A DNA stretch of 64,000 bases, from assembly GCF_964204865.1 (NCBI RefSeq), contig NC_135250.1, positions 28,015,395 through 28,079,394 on the forward strand, in the 5' to 3' direction. Origin of the DNA: Styela clava. Lineage: Eukaryota; Chordata; Ascidiacea; Stolidobranchia; Styelidae. Positions 37,079 to 49,800 of this stretch are shown here, piece by piece. The notes beneath the pieces were generated by a model. The model searched no databases, was not told where the DNA came from, and saw only the letters and a list, made by a program, of their open reading frames with translations. Made by a program: the position numbers and the translations under genes. Numbering within the stretch: the stretch's first letter is position 1; each line of letters opens with the position of its first letter.

Positions 37079-40000
37079 ATGGAATTCTGTGAGTGTACGA
37101 TTGCGTTACTTGGCCTGGCTCTCTTATTGTGTTGGTATCTGTTGAAAAGACCGAAGAATTTTCCGCCAGGTCCTCATGGGTTACCATTGGTTGGTTACAC
37201 TCCATTTATGGGCGACAACCCTGCTGAATTATTTCGAAAAATGAAAAGTAAATATGGATCCGTCATGTCAGTACAAATGGGTCGCGACGACTGGGTAGTT
37301 TTGAACGACTATGACACTATCATGGAGGTAAGAACAGAAAGATTATTTTTTATCCACATTAAAGTATATATGCATTTTCAGAAGTCTCGTCATGCACCCT
37401 CAAGAAGCTGCTACAACGTTTAAAGCTGTTCAAATGAATAAATTGCATGTTATTCATTAGTGAGGTCTCAATACGAGCAGTATATCATCACGCTAATAAC
37501 CGAATTGAGTGGGTCATTTTTAGCAGTTTTGAGAAAAACGTAAAAAACTTCCTTATGATATTGTTATGCCATCGAGAGTCAATAATTTGCCATGGTTCAA
37601 TTTTTTGATCGTAGCCGGATTTAAGTTAACTTGTATGACGCAGTTAAGTGACGTCATAATGCCGCACTGTGACTTAGGCAGAAATGTGTCTATGACTTGG
37701 GGACATACGTAATTTTGCAACATTACTATATGCACCAGTCCTGAAAATTAAACATTCCAAAAACGAATGTAATTCTCAGTATCTGGTATCTACAATGTCT
37801 AATTCCCAAAAGAGCTAATCAGTTTCAATTACATTATTTTTTAAGTTTTGAAATATATATTATTTTGCCTTTGTGAAGTCACAATAGTCCTGCGGTATCA
37901 ATGATAATTCATTATGACGAAACAATTGCACAAATGTGCATGTCATACTAAATCTCCATTTTTATGGGTTTCGGAATTCTTAAAATAAAATCTGAGTTAA
38001 CAGACAGGTGCGCAGCATCACATAAATACCTATTTTATAAAACAAAAAAAAAAACAAAAAAAAAATATGACTTACGCAATTCGGTTAATAGGATGACGAT
38101 ATGCCAAACAGTTATTTCTCTATCTTCAACATGTTACGCTTCAATCCACCTAAATTAATGTCATTTTCTCCTTACTTTGAAGCCGTTAAATTCGAATTGG
38201 CGAGAATACTGCATGGCATTGGAGCGATGCATTTGACTTTTCTTCATAAATTTACAAAGTTAACAATAAGAGCAATTGAGAATTGTAGATTTATATATCA
38301 CAGTGATCGCTTGTATAAAGCCCTGTTTAATTAATATGAACACTGGAAACAGATGCGCAGGACATCGATATATATTACAAAAACCAGCCCGCATAAAATG
38401 TCAAGCGCGTTTGCATACAGACACAACAGTACGCCAAGCCAATACTCGTTTTGACAAACACAGTTACATTTTCCACTTATTTATTCCTAAATTTTGTTTG
38501 ACACGCTCGCTTAATTATCTCACGATTTCACTAAGATATTGTAATTTTTACATGTTTTTTATATTCATTTTTATGCATCTATACTTCGCAGGCTCTCGTG
38601 AAACAAAGCGAAAAGTTTTCTGGCCGTCCTAAGCTTTTCATGCTAGAATTAGTAACAGGGGGCCGTGGATTGGCCATGGTTGATTATGGTCCTACATGGA
38701 AAACTCTTCGAAAGTTTGGTCTGATGACTTTGAGAGGGTAAGTGTATGGTCTAGTTCAGGGTGGTCCAAACCCAGGCCCGCGGGCCACATATAGCCCGCC
38801 GCTATATTATCTGTGGCCCGCGTCACATTCGGAGAATAATCAAAAAATCGCATTTCGTGTTGTTTCGTAATAAAATTAATCAGAAAAATCTTTTGACATA
38901 TTGTTACATCAATAATGTCACTGAATTGACTAGTGTTATGGCTAGCTGAGGCAACTAGCGAAGTCGAATGATGTGCTTGGCAATCTAAAGTATTATCTGG
39001 CTTTCTATTTTTCTGGTCGGGAATATGTGCTAACAATATAGGCATCATAGAAAACTAAAAATCGAATGCGGAATATATTATTCTGGGATGGCTATGTCTG
39101 ATAACTATGTGTTTGCACAATGAAAGTGTTTGTTTTGTATTTCACTGTTTACCTATTCTTGGCACTATTGTGGCCCGCGAACAATGCAAAAATAATTTTG
39201 TAGCCCGCGTAGCCGACAACCTTGGACCACCCTGGTTTAGTTTAATAATATAAATGTAACATGTTGTTCTGCAGAATTACACATGCTAATAATAAATGTG
39301 TTGGGTACCTTATTTATTTATTTTTCAAACGAGTTATTTATATGTCTTTCGCTCCAAAATAGGCTGTACACAAGCAACCGGTGCTATGATATGGTTGGGA
39401 ATGACAAGAATCGGATTTTCTGTACAAAGCCCCGGTCACTGATACAAAAATGTGAGATTTGAGAAATACATCCCCGCCATGTTTTAAAATCCATTTAGGG
39501 TTGGGGGTTCGGGTTGGAAATGATTTGAAAATATGATAAATTTGCATGGCTCAGTTCTATGTAAGAAACATTTTTGATATAAGAAGTAAACTCTAACGCT
39601 AAAGTCATGATATGATGGTTTCTCCCTTCGCAGGTTTGGCGTTGGCAAAAAGGGGATGGAGGAAAATGTTATTGAAGAAACTCGATCTCTAACCGAAGAT
39701 TTGACAACACAGAGCAAGCGTAGTTTGAGTGTATGAATTTTACTTTTTGATACACATGAAATGAAGATTACCGTAATTTATCATACCAATGAAATTGCCA
39801 AATATTGTATCGAAAAACAATTATAAGCTCAAAGTATTTTTATATTACAGCCTTTTTCAGCTATGGATAAATCTAATTGTTTTATAGGGAAAAACTTTTT
39901 AGGAACGTTTAGTGATGCTATTACTCTTTCCTTAATTAGAATTTTTTTCTAAATGTACATACATTTTATACTATATATACACAGTAAAAAAGTCGGATCC

Positions 40001-43000
40001 CGGGATGTGTGTAACATTAGATAATGATCTAATAAAAAGCAACAACAAACGGCAAAAGTTTAATAAATAATGAGGGAAACCAATAAAAAGTTAAATAGGC
40101 AATAAAAGAAATATATCAAAAAGAATGAGAAAAATGCTACAGAATATGCACTCTTATTGGTATTTTTATTGATATCTTTAGGTAAAGCCTATCAAAAACA
40201 GCGTACAATTTTGAATCCACGATTTTCTTGAAGTCTTGGCGTCTATAATACCCACTACTACTACAATTGTAGCATCTTCCACTATATTTAATTATGTTAA
40301 TTCACCTTCTAGAATTCTTTCTCATTTTTTTTTTTTTCAGATGAAATTCACTCAAGCAGTGTCGAACATTATTTGCCGAGTTGCGTTTGGCTCGAGATTT
40401 GAATACGACGACAAAGAATTTCTACAGTTACTTGGAATATTACGAAAATAGTAAGTTTCATTTTGATACGAAATGTAAAGACGAATAATTCTACAAAATT
40501 GCTGTCGTCGCTCTCCGCATCTGGAGAACAACGTGGCCAGAAAAATATTATTTGTTTCCGAAATTTACTCCAAGTGCTATACAGGAGTAATGAATAGTAT
40601 TTATATTTCATCTAAAACATATGTGTGTCCTTTAATCCATGAATGTAGAAAAATAGCTTTGTGGCTTAGTTTCAGAAACACCGAAATAAACGCATAATAA
40701 AAAGATTAATAAAATATATCAACAATATTAGAGTTAAAAAATACTCCCAACTTCCCCATTAACGTTGTTACCAATTTTCGTCAATAAAACTTATTTTAAA
40801 CAGTGGCATTTCTATATCTAATTCTAGCCTTGGAGATACGACAGCAGCTAAGATGGATGGATTAATGACTATGGCTCCTATTCTGAGATTTTTACCCCCA
40901 TTTAGCAGCCACTTCAAGGAGGGATTGAAGGATGTAGAGTTTTCCATGGGTAAGTTTTGGGAAGCTTTTTCACATTGCTCATTAATACGGAGCTTTCCCC
41001 ACGCAACCTCATGCCCCACCTCACCCAGGATGTAATAAAGTGTGTAGAAATGTCGAAGCAAACCGGGAAGATTTTGGTCCTTCTTCAAAAATAGTAGTCT
41101 CTACATATAGATATCAATGACTGTTTGCACAAGGCCTTGTATGGGCCGAAAAGCCGTATGTATAAATTGACTTTGAACGTGCGAAGCTCGCACTCTTTGT
41201 AAAGAGCACTATATTTTGTGGAGATCAAAATATTGCCTGTTCGAAATTACCTACTTAATTTATTACATCACTATTGGATCACACTCTATTGGATTTCAAC
41301 CGTAAAGCAACATTTATTTGAAATGTAAAGTGATTTTCATTATATCTAAAATTGGGCAAAAAAAAATTTTCGTTGGCGCTCTGAGAGTACTGTTATGTTA
41401 GAATCCAATCAAGACATCGCAATCTGTATGAAATTATCCCATGGCTAAAATTTTCATAAAAACAGTTCATCTTATTCCATTTTTTGATGGAATTAATTTT
41501 TATACTTAGGTATAATAAGCAGAATCATTGAAGAGCATAAAGAACAGTTTGACGAAAATGATATCAGAGACTTTATTGATGCTTTCCTCAAAGAAATGAA
41601 GACAAGAGATAAAAATGACGCCAGTTTCAACGTAAGTTGATTTGTAATTGCACTTTTATAAAATACAAATCTGGTTAAAGCAAGAGTACTCATATACTTA
41701 CGAAAGAATTGTCGTGATAGAAAACTAGCGCAATTCTATGAGATATCTCGGCGCACCACCATGGCGGCGTTTCAGGTTGTGCGCCATCTTGGTGCACATA
41801 CTTCGGAGAACCTATATTTGAATTACCAGCCTAAACATTTTTATGATACAATCTGCTTTCAAGCTTTCAAGGTCCAATGTTTCTATGCCCAATCTGGTTA
41901 AGTTGGTACATAAAGAGGTTAATACCGAAATTTCAAATAGAGATGCCATGATTTTTGTTTTTATGAGAGCTCGCTCGAGCACTGTCACATGTATATGAGG
42001 CCGTAAAAAATACTAAGCAAACTTAAGAGTTTAATTTCCAATTGACGAACCCATTGCACACACAAAAATTGCGGTATTTGTTAAACTAAACCTTCAGTTA
42101 TCACATGACAGTAAAGGAAAAAAACCAGCGTGAAATTCCGAATGACTCTACATTCAACTTGACGTGAAGGGAAATTCAAATCGTTTCCCAATCTATAACA
42201 AAAGGCCGATTGCTCACGTGTCATCGGCATTGACAAAACTTTACCGAAGCTGCCGATACCGGTCGTAATGTCAGTAAAGTAAATCCAATAATTGTTGTTG
42301 CTTAAAATTCTTTTCAAAATTGCCAGTGAATTGAATAGAAATCGGTGGTATGAAACATAGCGTTCTGCTTCGGATAAATTCAAAATATAATAATAAAATT
42401 TTTATCATGAGTTTTTATCCAATATAGCTCATGCAATCATACAAGTCACTGGATAGCGCCGAGTATTATAAAGAATAATTTCATGCAATCATATGATATA
42501 TAACTGAGAGTGTCAATAATGTCTTCGTAGATGCAGATAAAATTCCTAAACCTCAATTATTTTGTAATTTATTTTATTAGACATTCGACATGGATATATT
42601 TTTTTTTATAAATTATAAAGAGTCTTATTGGAAACATTGTACTTATATATTGGGTTTATTTGAAGTCAATTCATATAATTTGCTAGTTGAATGAAAAATT
42701 CCGAATAGTTAAAGCTACAATTGAAGCAGTTAACACGATTCAACTGTATTCGTCACATGACAATGAATAGTAAGCTATGCAGAGTGGGGAGAAAATATAT
42801 CACGATAAATTGGTATCGTGAAAAGACGCCTCTTTATTTCAGATCATTGTGAGGTCATGTCAATGCTTGGAACACTTGCTTGAACAACAACACGATAATA
42901 ATACGATATAAGACTAATTTTTTCCAAACTATGGCATGCCATAGACTATGTCATAGATCGATTGACGCAGGTTCGAGACTCCATTTATCAAAAACTCGAA

Positions 43001-44651
43001 ATGGCATGACTGGGCATTGTCATCCACTATCCGCCATTGAGACTAAACTCAGTAGATGATTCGACTCAAACTTGACTCAAGATTCGGACGACTTGCGACT
43101 CGAGGTTCATGAACTTTGCAACATTGCAGCATTTGGGGTCATACAGGATGACCTCACAAAACGGAATTCATAAAATATGTCCAAATGGACTTGGTTCCGT
43201 TTTGTGGTCACCGTGTAAATGTGAATCACGTACTACACCAACACCAGAACTATTATGTTCTATTAGGTTCAGACCTACTATGTTTTCTATCATAAATTTT
43301 CTCATACTTTCAGAAACTTCAACTGATTCAATACATCAGAGATTTATTCGAAGCTGGAACGGGAACAACTAGCACTACATTATGTTGGGCAATTCTGTGC
43401 CTTGCACATTACCCAAAATGTCAAGAAAAAATTGCCGACGAAGTTGAAAAAACTTTAGGTAATTCGTTTTTTATCATTTTTATTCATCGCATAAATTGGA
43501 CTATTTGGCTTGAAAATAGAGCTCAAAGGAAATTAAGAAATGAGAATGAACGCTTGACTATTATACTTTGCTCTTCCTCATTATAGTTCCAAAAATTTGT
43601 AAGCATTCACTTTATACTTGTTGCACCTCGACAAATTAGGATTCTTTTATGTATATATTTGTGATTATGCAACTGTATATAATTACTGAGCTTAATTAAT
43701 GTGCGTGTAAAAGAGACGGATACGCATTATAAACCTGTTGGCACCAAACACACCAAGACGCTCATTAAAGTTGCATTTTTTCGCAGGTTCGGACGGAGTA
43801 CCTACTATGAAGCATCGAGATGAAATGCCTTACACATGTGCTTTCATACAAGAACTAATGAGACACAGAACTTTGGTGCCATTTAGTGTATTCCATAAAA
43901 CGAACGAAGAAGCGACTCTCAATGGATATACTATCCCAAAAAATACCACGGTATGTTTTGTTATACATTTCAGGGCACTCCAGAAATGTGTGTACCAATA
44001 TGGCGTAACTAATGTTGTTCGCCTACTTTACATTAAGTATTTAAAGGGACTATAACCCATGGGGGTATATTCATTGATTAAAACAGTCTCCGAACTCGTA
44101 ATAAGACTAAAATGTGGTAAATCGGAATAAAATTATGGCCTAACCTGGTACATACCCTACGGGTATACCATTTTAGTACTACAGTGAGTTGCGAGTAATT
44201 CGAATAATTTACTTGAGTATTATAAATTCCTTTTAATATTTTTCACCTCGTTTTGCACACACTATTATGAGACCGACTTTGCTTCAAATCAAACTTACTT
44301 CAACAAAACGCTTAACAATATTTTCTGTTTTAGATCAGTCCAAACCTTTGGGCGGTTCATTTTGATTCCAAATATTTTGACAACCCAGAAGAATTTTGTC
44401 CAGAGAGATTTATCGACGACGACGGAAAATTTATCAAATCCAATCACGTGATCCCATTCTCCGTTGGTCCCCGTCACTGTGTTGGAGAACAACTTGCAAG
44501 AATGGAAATTTTCATATTCTTGGTCGGCATAATTCAGCAGTTGCGGATTGTACCGGACCCGAAGAAGCCACTCCCAGCCTTTGATGTCGGTGCTTTCAAC
44601 AGCCTTACGTATGAGCCTTTCGATTTTGAAGTGATTTTTCAAAAACGTTGA
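37079..44651 (+). CDS. Cytochrome P450 (CYP2-like), tandem gene 1, nine exons, 490 aa
   Basis: Exons are 37079-37327, 38592-38737, 39634-39730, 40341-40450, 40828-40949, 41510-41631, 43314-43458, 43787-43950 and 44334-44651, all joining in frame. It encodes an endoplasmic-reticulum haem monooxygenase. The N-terminal membrane anchor is followed by KRPKNFPPGPHGLPLVGY. Helix C has W119-x3-R123, helix K has ExxR at 353-356 (ELMR), PERF lies at 408-411, and the haem loop is FSVGPRHCVGEQLARME with Cys434. The oddity is the I-helix motif AGTGTTS (296-302), with glycine at 299 where most P450s have Asp/Glu. The substrate is unknown. CYP2 enzymes oxidise fatty acids, steroids and xenobiotics, while loss of this acid is known in P450s that rearrange peroxides. 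It is intact. Introns hold a hAT-type element, two miniature elements and a CATGTGA-rich repeat. Confidence 0.95.
38757..39234. mobile_element. hAT-type miniature element in P450 gene 1, intron 2
   Basis: Termini CAGGGTGGTCCAA and TTGGACCACCCTG are inverted, around GCCCGCGGGCC-type blocks. Flanking 8-base repeats are GTCTAGTT (38749-38756) and GTTTAGTT (39235-39242), with one mismatch. The matching place in gene 2 intron 2 (about 47938-47950, GGCTTAGTTTAAA) is uninterrupted. Confidence 0.9.
41751..41810. mobile_element. Partial ATGGCG-end miniature element in P450 gene 1, intron 6
   Basis: GCGCACCACCATGGCGGCG and GGTTGTGCGCCATCTTGGTG followed by CACATACTTCGGAG form a short, imperfect palindrome of the family. 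Confidence 0.65.
41960..42400 (+). repeat. CATGTGA-rich repeat, copy 2 (gene 1, intron 6)
   Basis: It matches 50705-51330 in direct orientation and 195-795 inverted, with an internal part missing relative to both. It carries GTTATCACATGACAG and CTCACGTGTCATCGG. Confidence 0.7.
43976..44165. mobile_element. ATGGCG-end miniature element in P450 gene 1, intron 8
   Basis: It begins GCACTCCAGAAATGTGTGTA with CCAATATGGCG and contains CTCCGAACTCGTAATAAGAC and GGCCTAACCTGGTACATACC. The right terminus is degraded. Gene 2 intron 8 lacks it, so it inserted after the tandem duplication. Confidence 0.75.
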
Positions 44652-44844
44652 AGAAGAAGAAATGACTGTTTGAAATGATAATCAATTTTATCCATATAGG
44701 ATTTGAAATATTTTCTTTGACCACATTATAATTTCATTTCACTTAATTTTAATGCTTGAATTCAATGATATATAAATCCATTTATTTAATTCTCCGCAAC
44801 CTTCAAAACCCACTTCAAGATATCTATAACTTTGATAATGTAGC

Positions 44845-44850
44845 AATAAA
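44845..44850 (+). terminator. Poly(A) signal of P450 gene 1
   Basis: AATAAA lies about 195 bases after the stop codon, in a block (GATAATGTAGCAATAAATATG) conserved after gene 2. Confidence 0.6.
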
Positions 44851-44899
44851 TATGATTAGCTTTCGTGTTGTCTACTTTTATTTTTATGGTAATGTACTC

Positions 44900-46310
44900 A
44901 CAGGGGCGGACACCCGGGGGGTCGCTCCCCCAATAATTTCGCAAAAAGTTTAATACATGTTGTTTCCGCCTTACAAAATTATCATTTCCGAAAAGTGCGA
45001 AAGTCGAGCGCAATTAAACGGTTAATAGTTACCAATATTATAACTGTCTTCCTACAATAATGTGGACCAGAGCGCATTCGGAGCACCTCACATTTTCGTG
45101 AAACATGCGCGCCCACACGGGTAATACTCCGTCTTCAAACGCACCGCCCATCACGCGCCACGGTTTTCCACGACTAATTCATTTTTGTACAATTTAATAT
45201 GGTTTTCTCATTGTCAAAATCTCTCAATAGTGTTATTGTTGGCACTTGCGAGAGAAGTGAATGAGGCAAACTGTATTTCATTACAACAATTAATTATCAT
45301 CGCTAAAAATTAACTAGATCTAAAGTTGTTATAAACAATTTTCACCGCCGGACGTATCTTTCCACGTTATGAATTTCGTGCAAGGCCCAGCATAATTCGC
45401 GGGCAAAGATCAAAGCATTTGGTATGTCGAAACGCCTATTCGACTTTTCAGACCACAGAAACTATCTAAAAAAGATACCCCCCACCTCTCCTGAATGTTT
45501 TTTAAAATTGAAAAAGTCGCCAATAACGCGTGCAATTGCCTTTTGCTAAAATCGCCGATTGTTTTCATCATTGTGACCTAACTATTTAGGTCGTAAACGC
45601 CTTTACGTTGGCGTTTATCCTCTCTAAATCACCAATTTTCTACAAATTTGTGACACGATGACTATGATAATTATTTTATTTTCGTACGAGCACGGACTTA
45701 GGAACCCGGCGAGAATTCTAATAAGTATCAACAAGTTGAAAAGCGGCAATATAAAATACTAAAAATAAAATTGTAATCAATAGGTTTTGTTGAGGCCCGC
45801 GACAGTCTAAAAACGCATTTCTAAGCATCGAAAATCGCAAAATTTCGTGTGTCTACGGCACAAATTATGTTTGCTTGACCTTTAAAAACATTTCATCACT
45901 AAAATCGAAACACGGTCAATTGTGAGCGGGATTTGCCTATTTATCCATTACTTTTAAATTGACGTCGAAAATTTTCGTGTTAACATTAAACAAAGCTGAG
46001 AACGCGCCTTTTTTGCCGGTTTGTGATGATTTATATGATAATTGAAGTATATTCGATCAATTTTTGTATTTATTGTATTTATTTTTATTTTGACGTAAGA
46101 AGTCGCAACCGCGAGTTACGTTGCACACAATTAAATTAATATATAAGAAAATTTTAGAATCTTGTGGCTGCCATGGATTGAATATTTTACGCGACAGAAA
46201 ATTATACGCTTAAATAGGCGGCTCTTCGGGCGCGTAATCGCAGTGCTTGTTGCATACGGCAATGTGAAGTTCCGACTTTAACCCCCCCCCCCCCCCCCTC
46301 AAAATATCAA
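44900..46310. other. Unmatched 1.4 kb block after P450 gene 1
   Basis: It starts with CAGGGGCGGACACCCGGGGG, which resembles a hAT terminus, at the point where similarity with the gene 2 downstream region stops (about 53884). It ends near a poly-C run. It has more GC than its surroundings and no coding frame. The expected inverted right end was not found, so it may be a truncated transposon or unrelated replaced DNA. Confidence 0.45.
46282..46298. repeat. Poly-C run
   Basis: Seventeen consecutive C bases, possibly of uncertain length in the assembly. Confidence 0.85.
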
Positions 46311-46569
46311 TTTTGGAGTACACAATATTGATTTCTAGGCAATTACCTATGACATATTTGTGTAATTGCCATTAAGTTTTGAATAATAAAGATGACATTC
46401 ATTGTCGTCTTGAGTGTGTTTGCATATTCACCATTAGGAGTTTACAGGGTTTCGTAATAGTATACCCGCGATATCACATGATGCTGATATTCAATGACTG
46501 TTAATATTTGATCGAGGACTGGTTATCATTATCAATGCAACTCTGTATGGCGTAATAGGTCTTAGGGAG

Positions 46570-46577
46570 TATATATG
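46570..46577 (+). promoter_or_regulatory. Putative TATA box of P450 gene 2
   Basis: TATATATGAAACGGTCG is the counterpart of the gene 1 TATA but reads TATATGAA instead of TATATAAA. If it is the core promoter, this weakens the match. Confidence 0.5.
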
Positions 46578-46876
46578 AAACGGTCGTAGGTGGAAGGTCG
46601 TTATAATGTCGCAGTCTGTATTGGAAGCAATTTGACAAGCCTAGCATATATGTGAAGTGGAGAGTCGAGTGCAGTGGGGAATCTGTTGTTAGTGTATTCA
46701 AAGTCCCAAATGGTTATATATATAAAATTTCGAGCGAGATTCAATTTATTTCAGTGATGCATAATGCGGTTATTTACAATATGAAATACAGCTTAATTCC
46801 TTATTTTTAGTTAAAATTGGGTATAATTTTCATGAGCATAATTAAAAATCCATTACATTTTTAAGTTTCTAGAAAT

Positions 46877-49800
46877 ATGGAATTCTGTGAGGGTACGATT
46901 GCGGTACTTGGCCTGACCCTTTTATTATGTTGGTATCTGTTGAAAAGACCGAAGAATTTTCCACCAGGTCCTCATGGGTTACCATTGGTTGGTTACACTC
47001 CATTTATGGGCGACAACGCTGCTGAATTATTTCGAAAAATGAAAAGTAAATACGGATCCGTCATGTCAGTGCAAATAGGACGCGACGACTGGATAGTTTT
47101 GAACGACTATGACACTATCATGGAGGTAAGAACAAACGGGCTCTGTTTTATATAGGTTTACTTAAGGTTGGATACTATTGAACATCAAATCATACTTTAG
47201 GCATTTTTAGAGTTTCGCCCTGCACTTCGTAGAAGCTGCTAATACCTTTAAATATGTTAAAACAAATGATTCTTATGTTATCCATCAGTGAGGTCCCAAT
47301 ATGAGTAGTATGTACCAAAAAGGTTATTGCTCTGGCTTTAACATATTACGTTACATATAAATTGTTATCATTTTCTGCGTATCGTTGAATTTGAATTGTC
47401 GACAATATTGCATGGCATTGGAACGATGCATTTGACGCTTCTTCATAAATTTATGAGGTTTACAATGAAAGCAATTAGTACTTGTAACTCCTTAACATCG
47501 CAGTGACCGCTTTTGTAAAACCTTGTACAATTTGAACGCGGGGCACACGGGACATAGATATGATATAAACATCAATTCATATACGATATCATGTGCTATT
47601 GCATGGACACAACAGATTACCAAGTTAATGAATGTTTGTCTAAACAAGTACCATTACCTTTTTTACATATTCATTCTTACAATTTAGTTATTCACGATCG
47701 CTCAATTTTCTCACGATTTGACTCAGATATTGTAAGTTTCTACATGTTATTTATATTCATTTTCATTGCTTTATAATTCGCAGGCTCTTGTGAAACAAAG
47801 TGAAAAGTTTTCTGGCCGTCCCAAGCTTTTCATGCTAGAATTATTAACAGGCGGCCGCGGATTGGCAATGGTTGATTATGGTCCTACATGGAAAACTCTT
47901 CGAAAATTTGGTCTGATGACTCTAAGAGGGTATGTGTGGCTTAGTTTAAATGTCTAAGTGTAACATGTTGTTTTGCAGATTTACAGATGCGAACACTAAA
48001 TGTGTTGGATACCTTATTTATTTAATTTCCAAACGAGCTATATTTATTTGTCTTTCGTTCCAAAATAGGCTGTACACAAGCAACCGGTGCTATAATATCG
48101 TTGGGAATCGCAAGAATCGGATTTTTTGTACAAAGCCCCGGTCACTGATACAAAAATATGGGATTTGAGAAAACGACCCCGCCACGTTTTAAAATCCAGT
48201 TAGCGTTGGGGATTCGGATTAGAAAAGAGTCAAAAATTTGATAAATTTGCATCATATACTGGCTCAATTTCTAAGTAAGAAACATTTTTGATATAAGAAT
48301 TGAACTCCAATGCTTAAGTTTTGATGTTATTGTTTCTCACTTCGCAGGTTTGGCGTTGGCAAAAAGGGGATGGAGGCAAGTGTTATTGAAGAAACTCGAT
48401 CTCTAACCGAAGATTTGGCAACACAAAGCGAACGTAGTCTGAGTGTAAGAATCTAACTTAAAATATGCATAAAATGCGAAGACTGTATTGTACTAATAAA
48501 AAAGTCAAGTTTTGTATCAAAATACAATTATAGGCTCTAAGTAATGCTATAATTCAGCCTTTTCTAACCATGGAGAAATCTAATTACCTCATAGGAAAAA
48601 AATTTAATTTTTCACGTCCGTGTAGTTACTGATTTGAATTTATTCTTAAATGCTCAACTATTATGTACTATATAAACATTAGAAAAACCATAGTGCAGCA
48701 TGCGCGTAACTTCAAATAATGATCCAGTAAAATTGAACAACAAACGGCTACAAAGTTTTATGCATAATGAGGGAGGTCAATAAACTGTTTTTAAATAGGC
48801 AAGAGTGTCAAAAAGGCTGCGAACCACTGCCATAAATAATGTCTGTTTTATCGGTACTTTTGTCTTTACCAAAAACCTACTGGCCGTTTTGTACAGATGA
48901 AGTTTACTCAAGCAGTGTCGAACATTATTTGTCGAGTTGCATTTGGTTCAAGATTTGGATACGACGACAAAGACTTTCTTCAGTTAATTGGAATAGTACG
49001 AAAATAGTAAGTTTTTAGAAACGGAGCGTAAATATGAATAATTCTACAAAATTATTGTCGCCCCTTCTCCACATCTGATGAACCAAGTGGCTATGAAAAA
49101 TATAAACTTAATTTGTTTTCCAATTTAATTCAAGTACTATAGGAGTACTACGTATTAAATATATTCCACCTAAAACTTAGGTCCTTTAGTTCACGAAAAT
49201 CAAAACAATTGTTTAGTGGCTTAGTTTTAGAAACGCCAAAATAACGCATTATTACAATAATTATGAGTATGTATCAACAATATTGGAGTTTTTGAATATT
49301 AGCTCTCTTATTAACGTTCGAACCAATTTTATCATAAAAAATGATTTCATCAACTGACATTGCTGTTTTGTTCTCTTTAGTCTTGGGGATACGACGGCTG
49401 GAAAAATGGATGGGTTGATGACTATGGCTCCCATTTTGAGATTTTTTCCACCATTTAGCAGCTACTTCAAAGAGGAATTGGAAGATATTGAAGTTTTCAT
49501 GGGTACGTTTTGGGTAGCTCATCTCTTTAATACAAAGATTTTTTAACATTTCATTTTCTAATTCAATCATTTCAACTAATCTAGGTTATAAATTTATAAT
49601 AAATTGAACAGAAATGCTCTAGCGAACCGGAAGGAATTCGGTCGTTTGTAGCAAAGTAAAAGCTTTTTATTAGCCTTTAAATCGAAAGGCTCAAATAGGT
49701 ATCGTTTAAAGGATAAAATGACTTCGAGCGAGAATCTGTCGAGGCACTGCTTTGTAAAGAGCACTTTGCTTTGGGAAGACCAAAATATTCACGGTTTGAT

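Larger units (their letters stand above)
36600..46430 (+). repeat. Tandem P450 duplication, unit 1
   Basis: The unit runs from ACAGGGTTTCGTAATAG (36612) through promoter, gene and poly(A) region to a downstream block near 46320-46400 (ATTACCTATGACATATTTG). Unit 2 has each of these in the same order (46446 to about 54190). It is longer than unit 2 mainly because of transposon insertions and a roughly 1.4 kb unmatched block after the gene. Confidence 0.85.

Noticed and set aside
44295-44642. Minus-strand open frame opposite the last P450 exon (likewise 53439-53660)
   Set aside because: It is antisense shadow of a strongly conserved coding exon.
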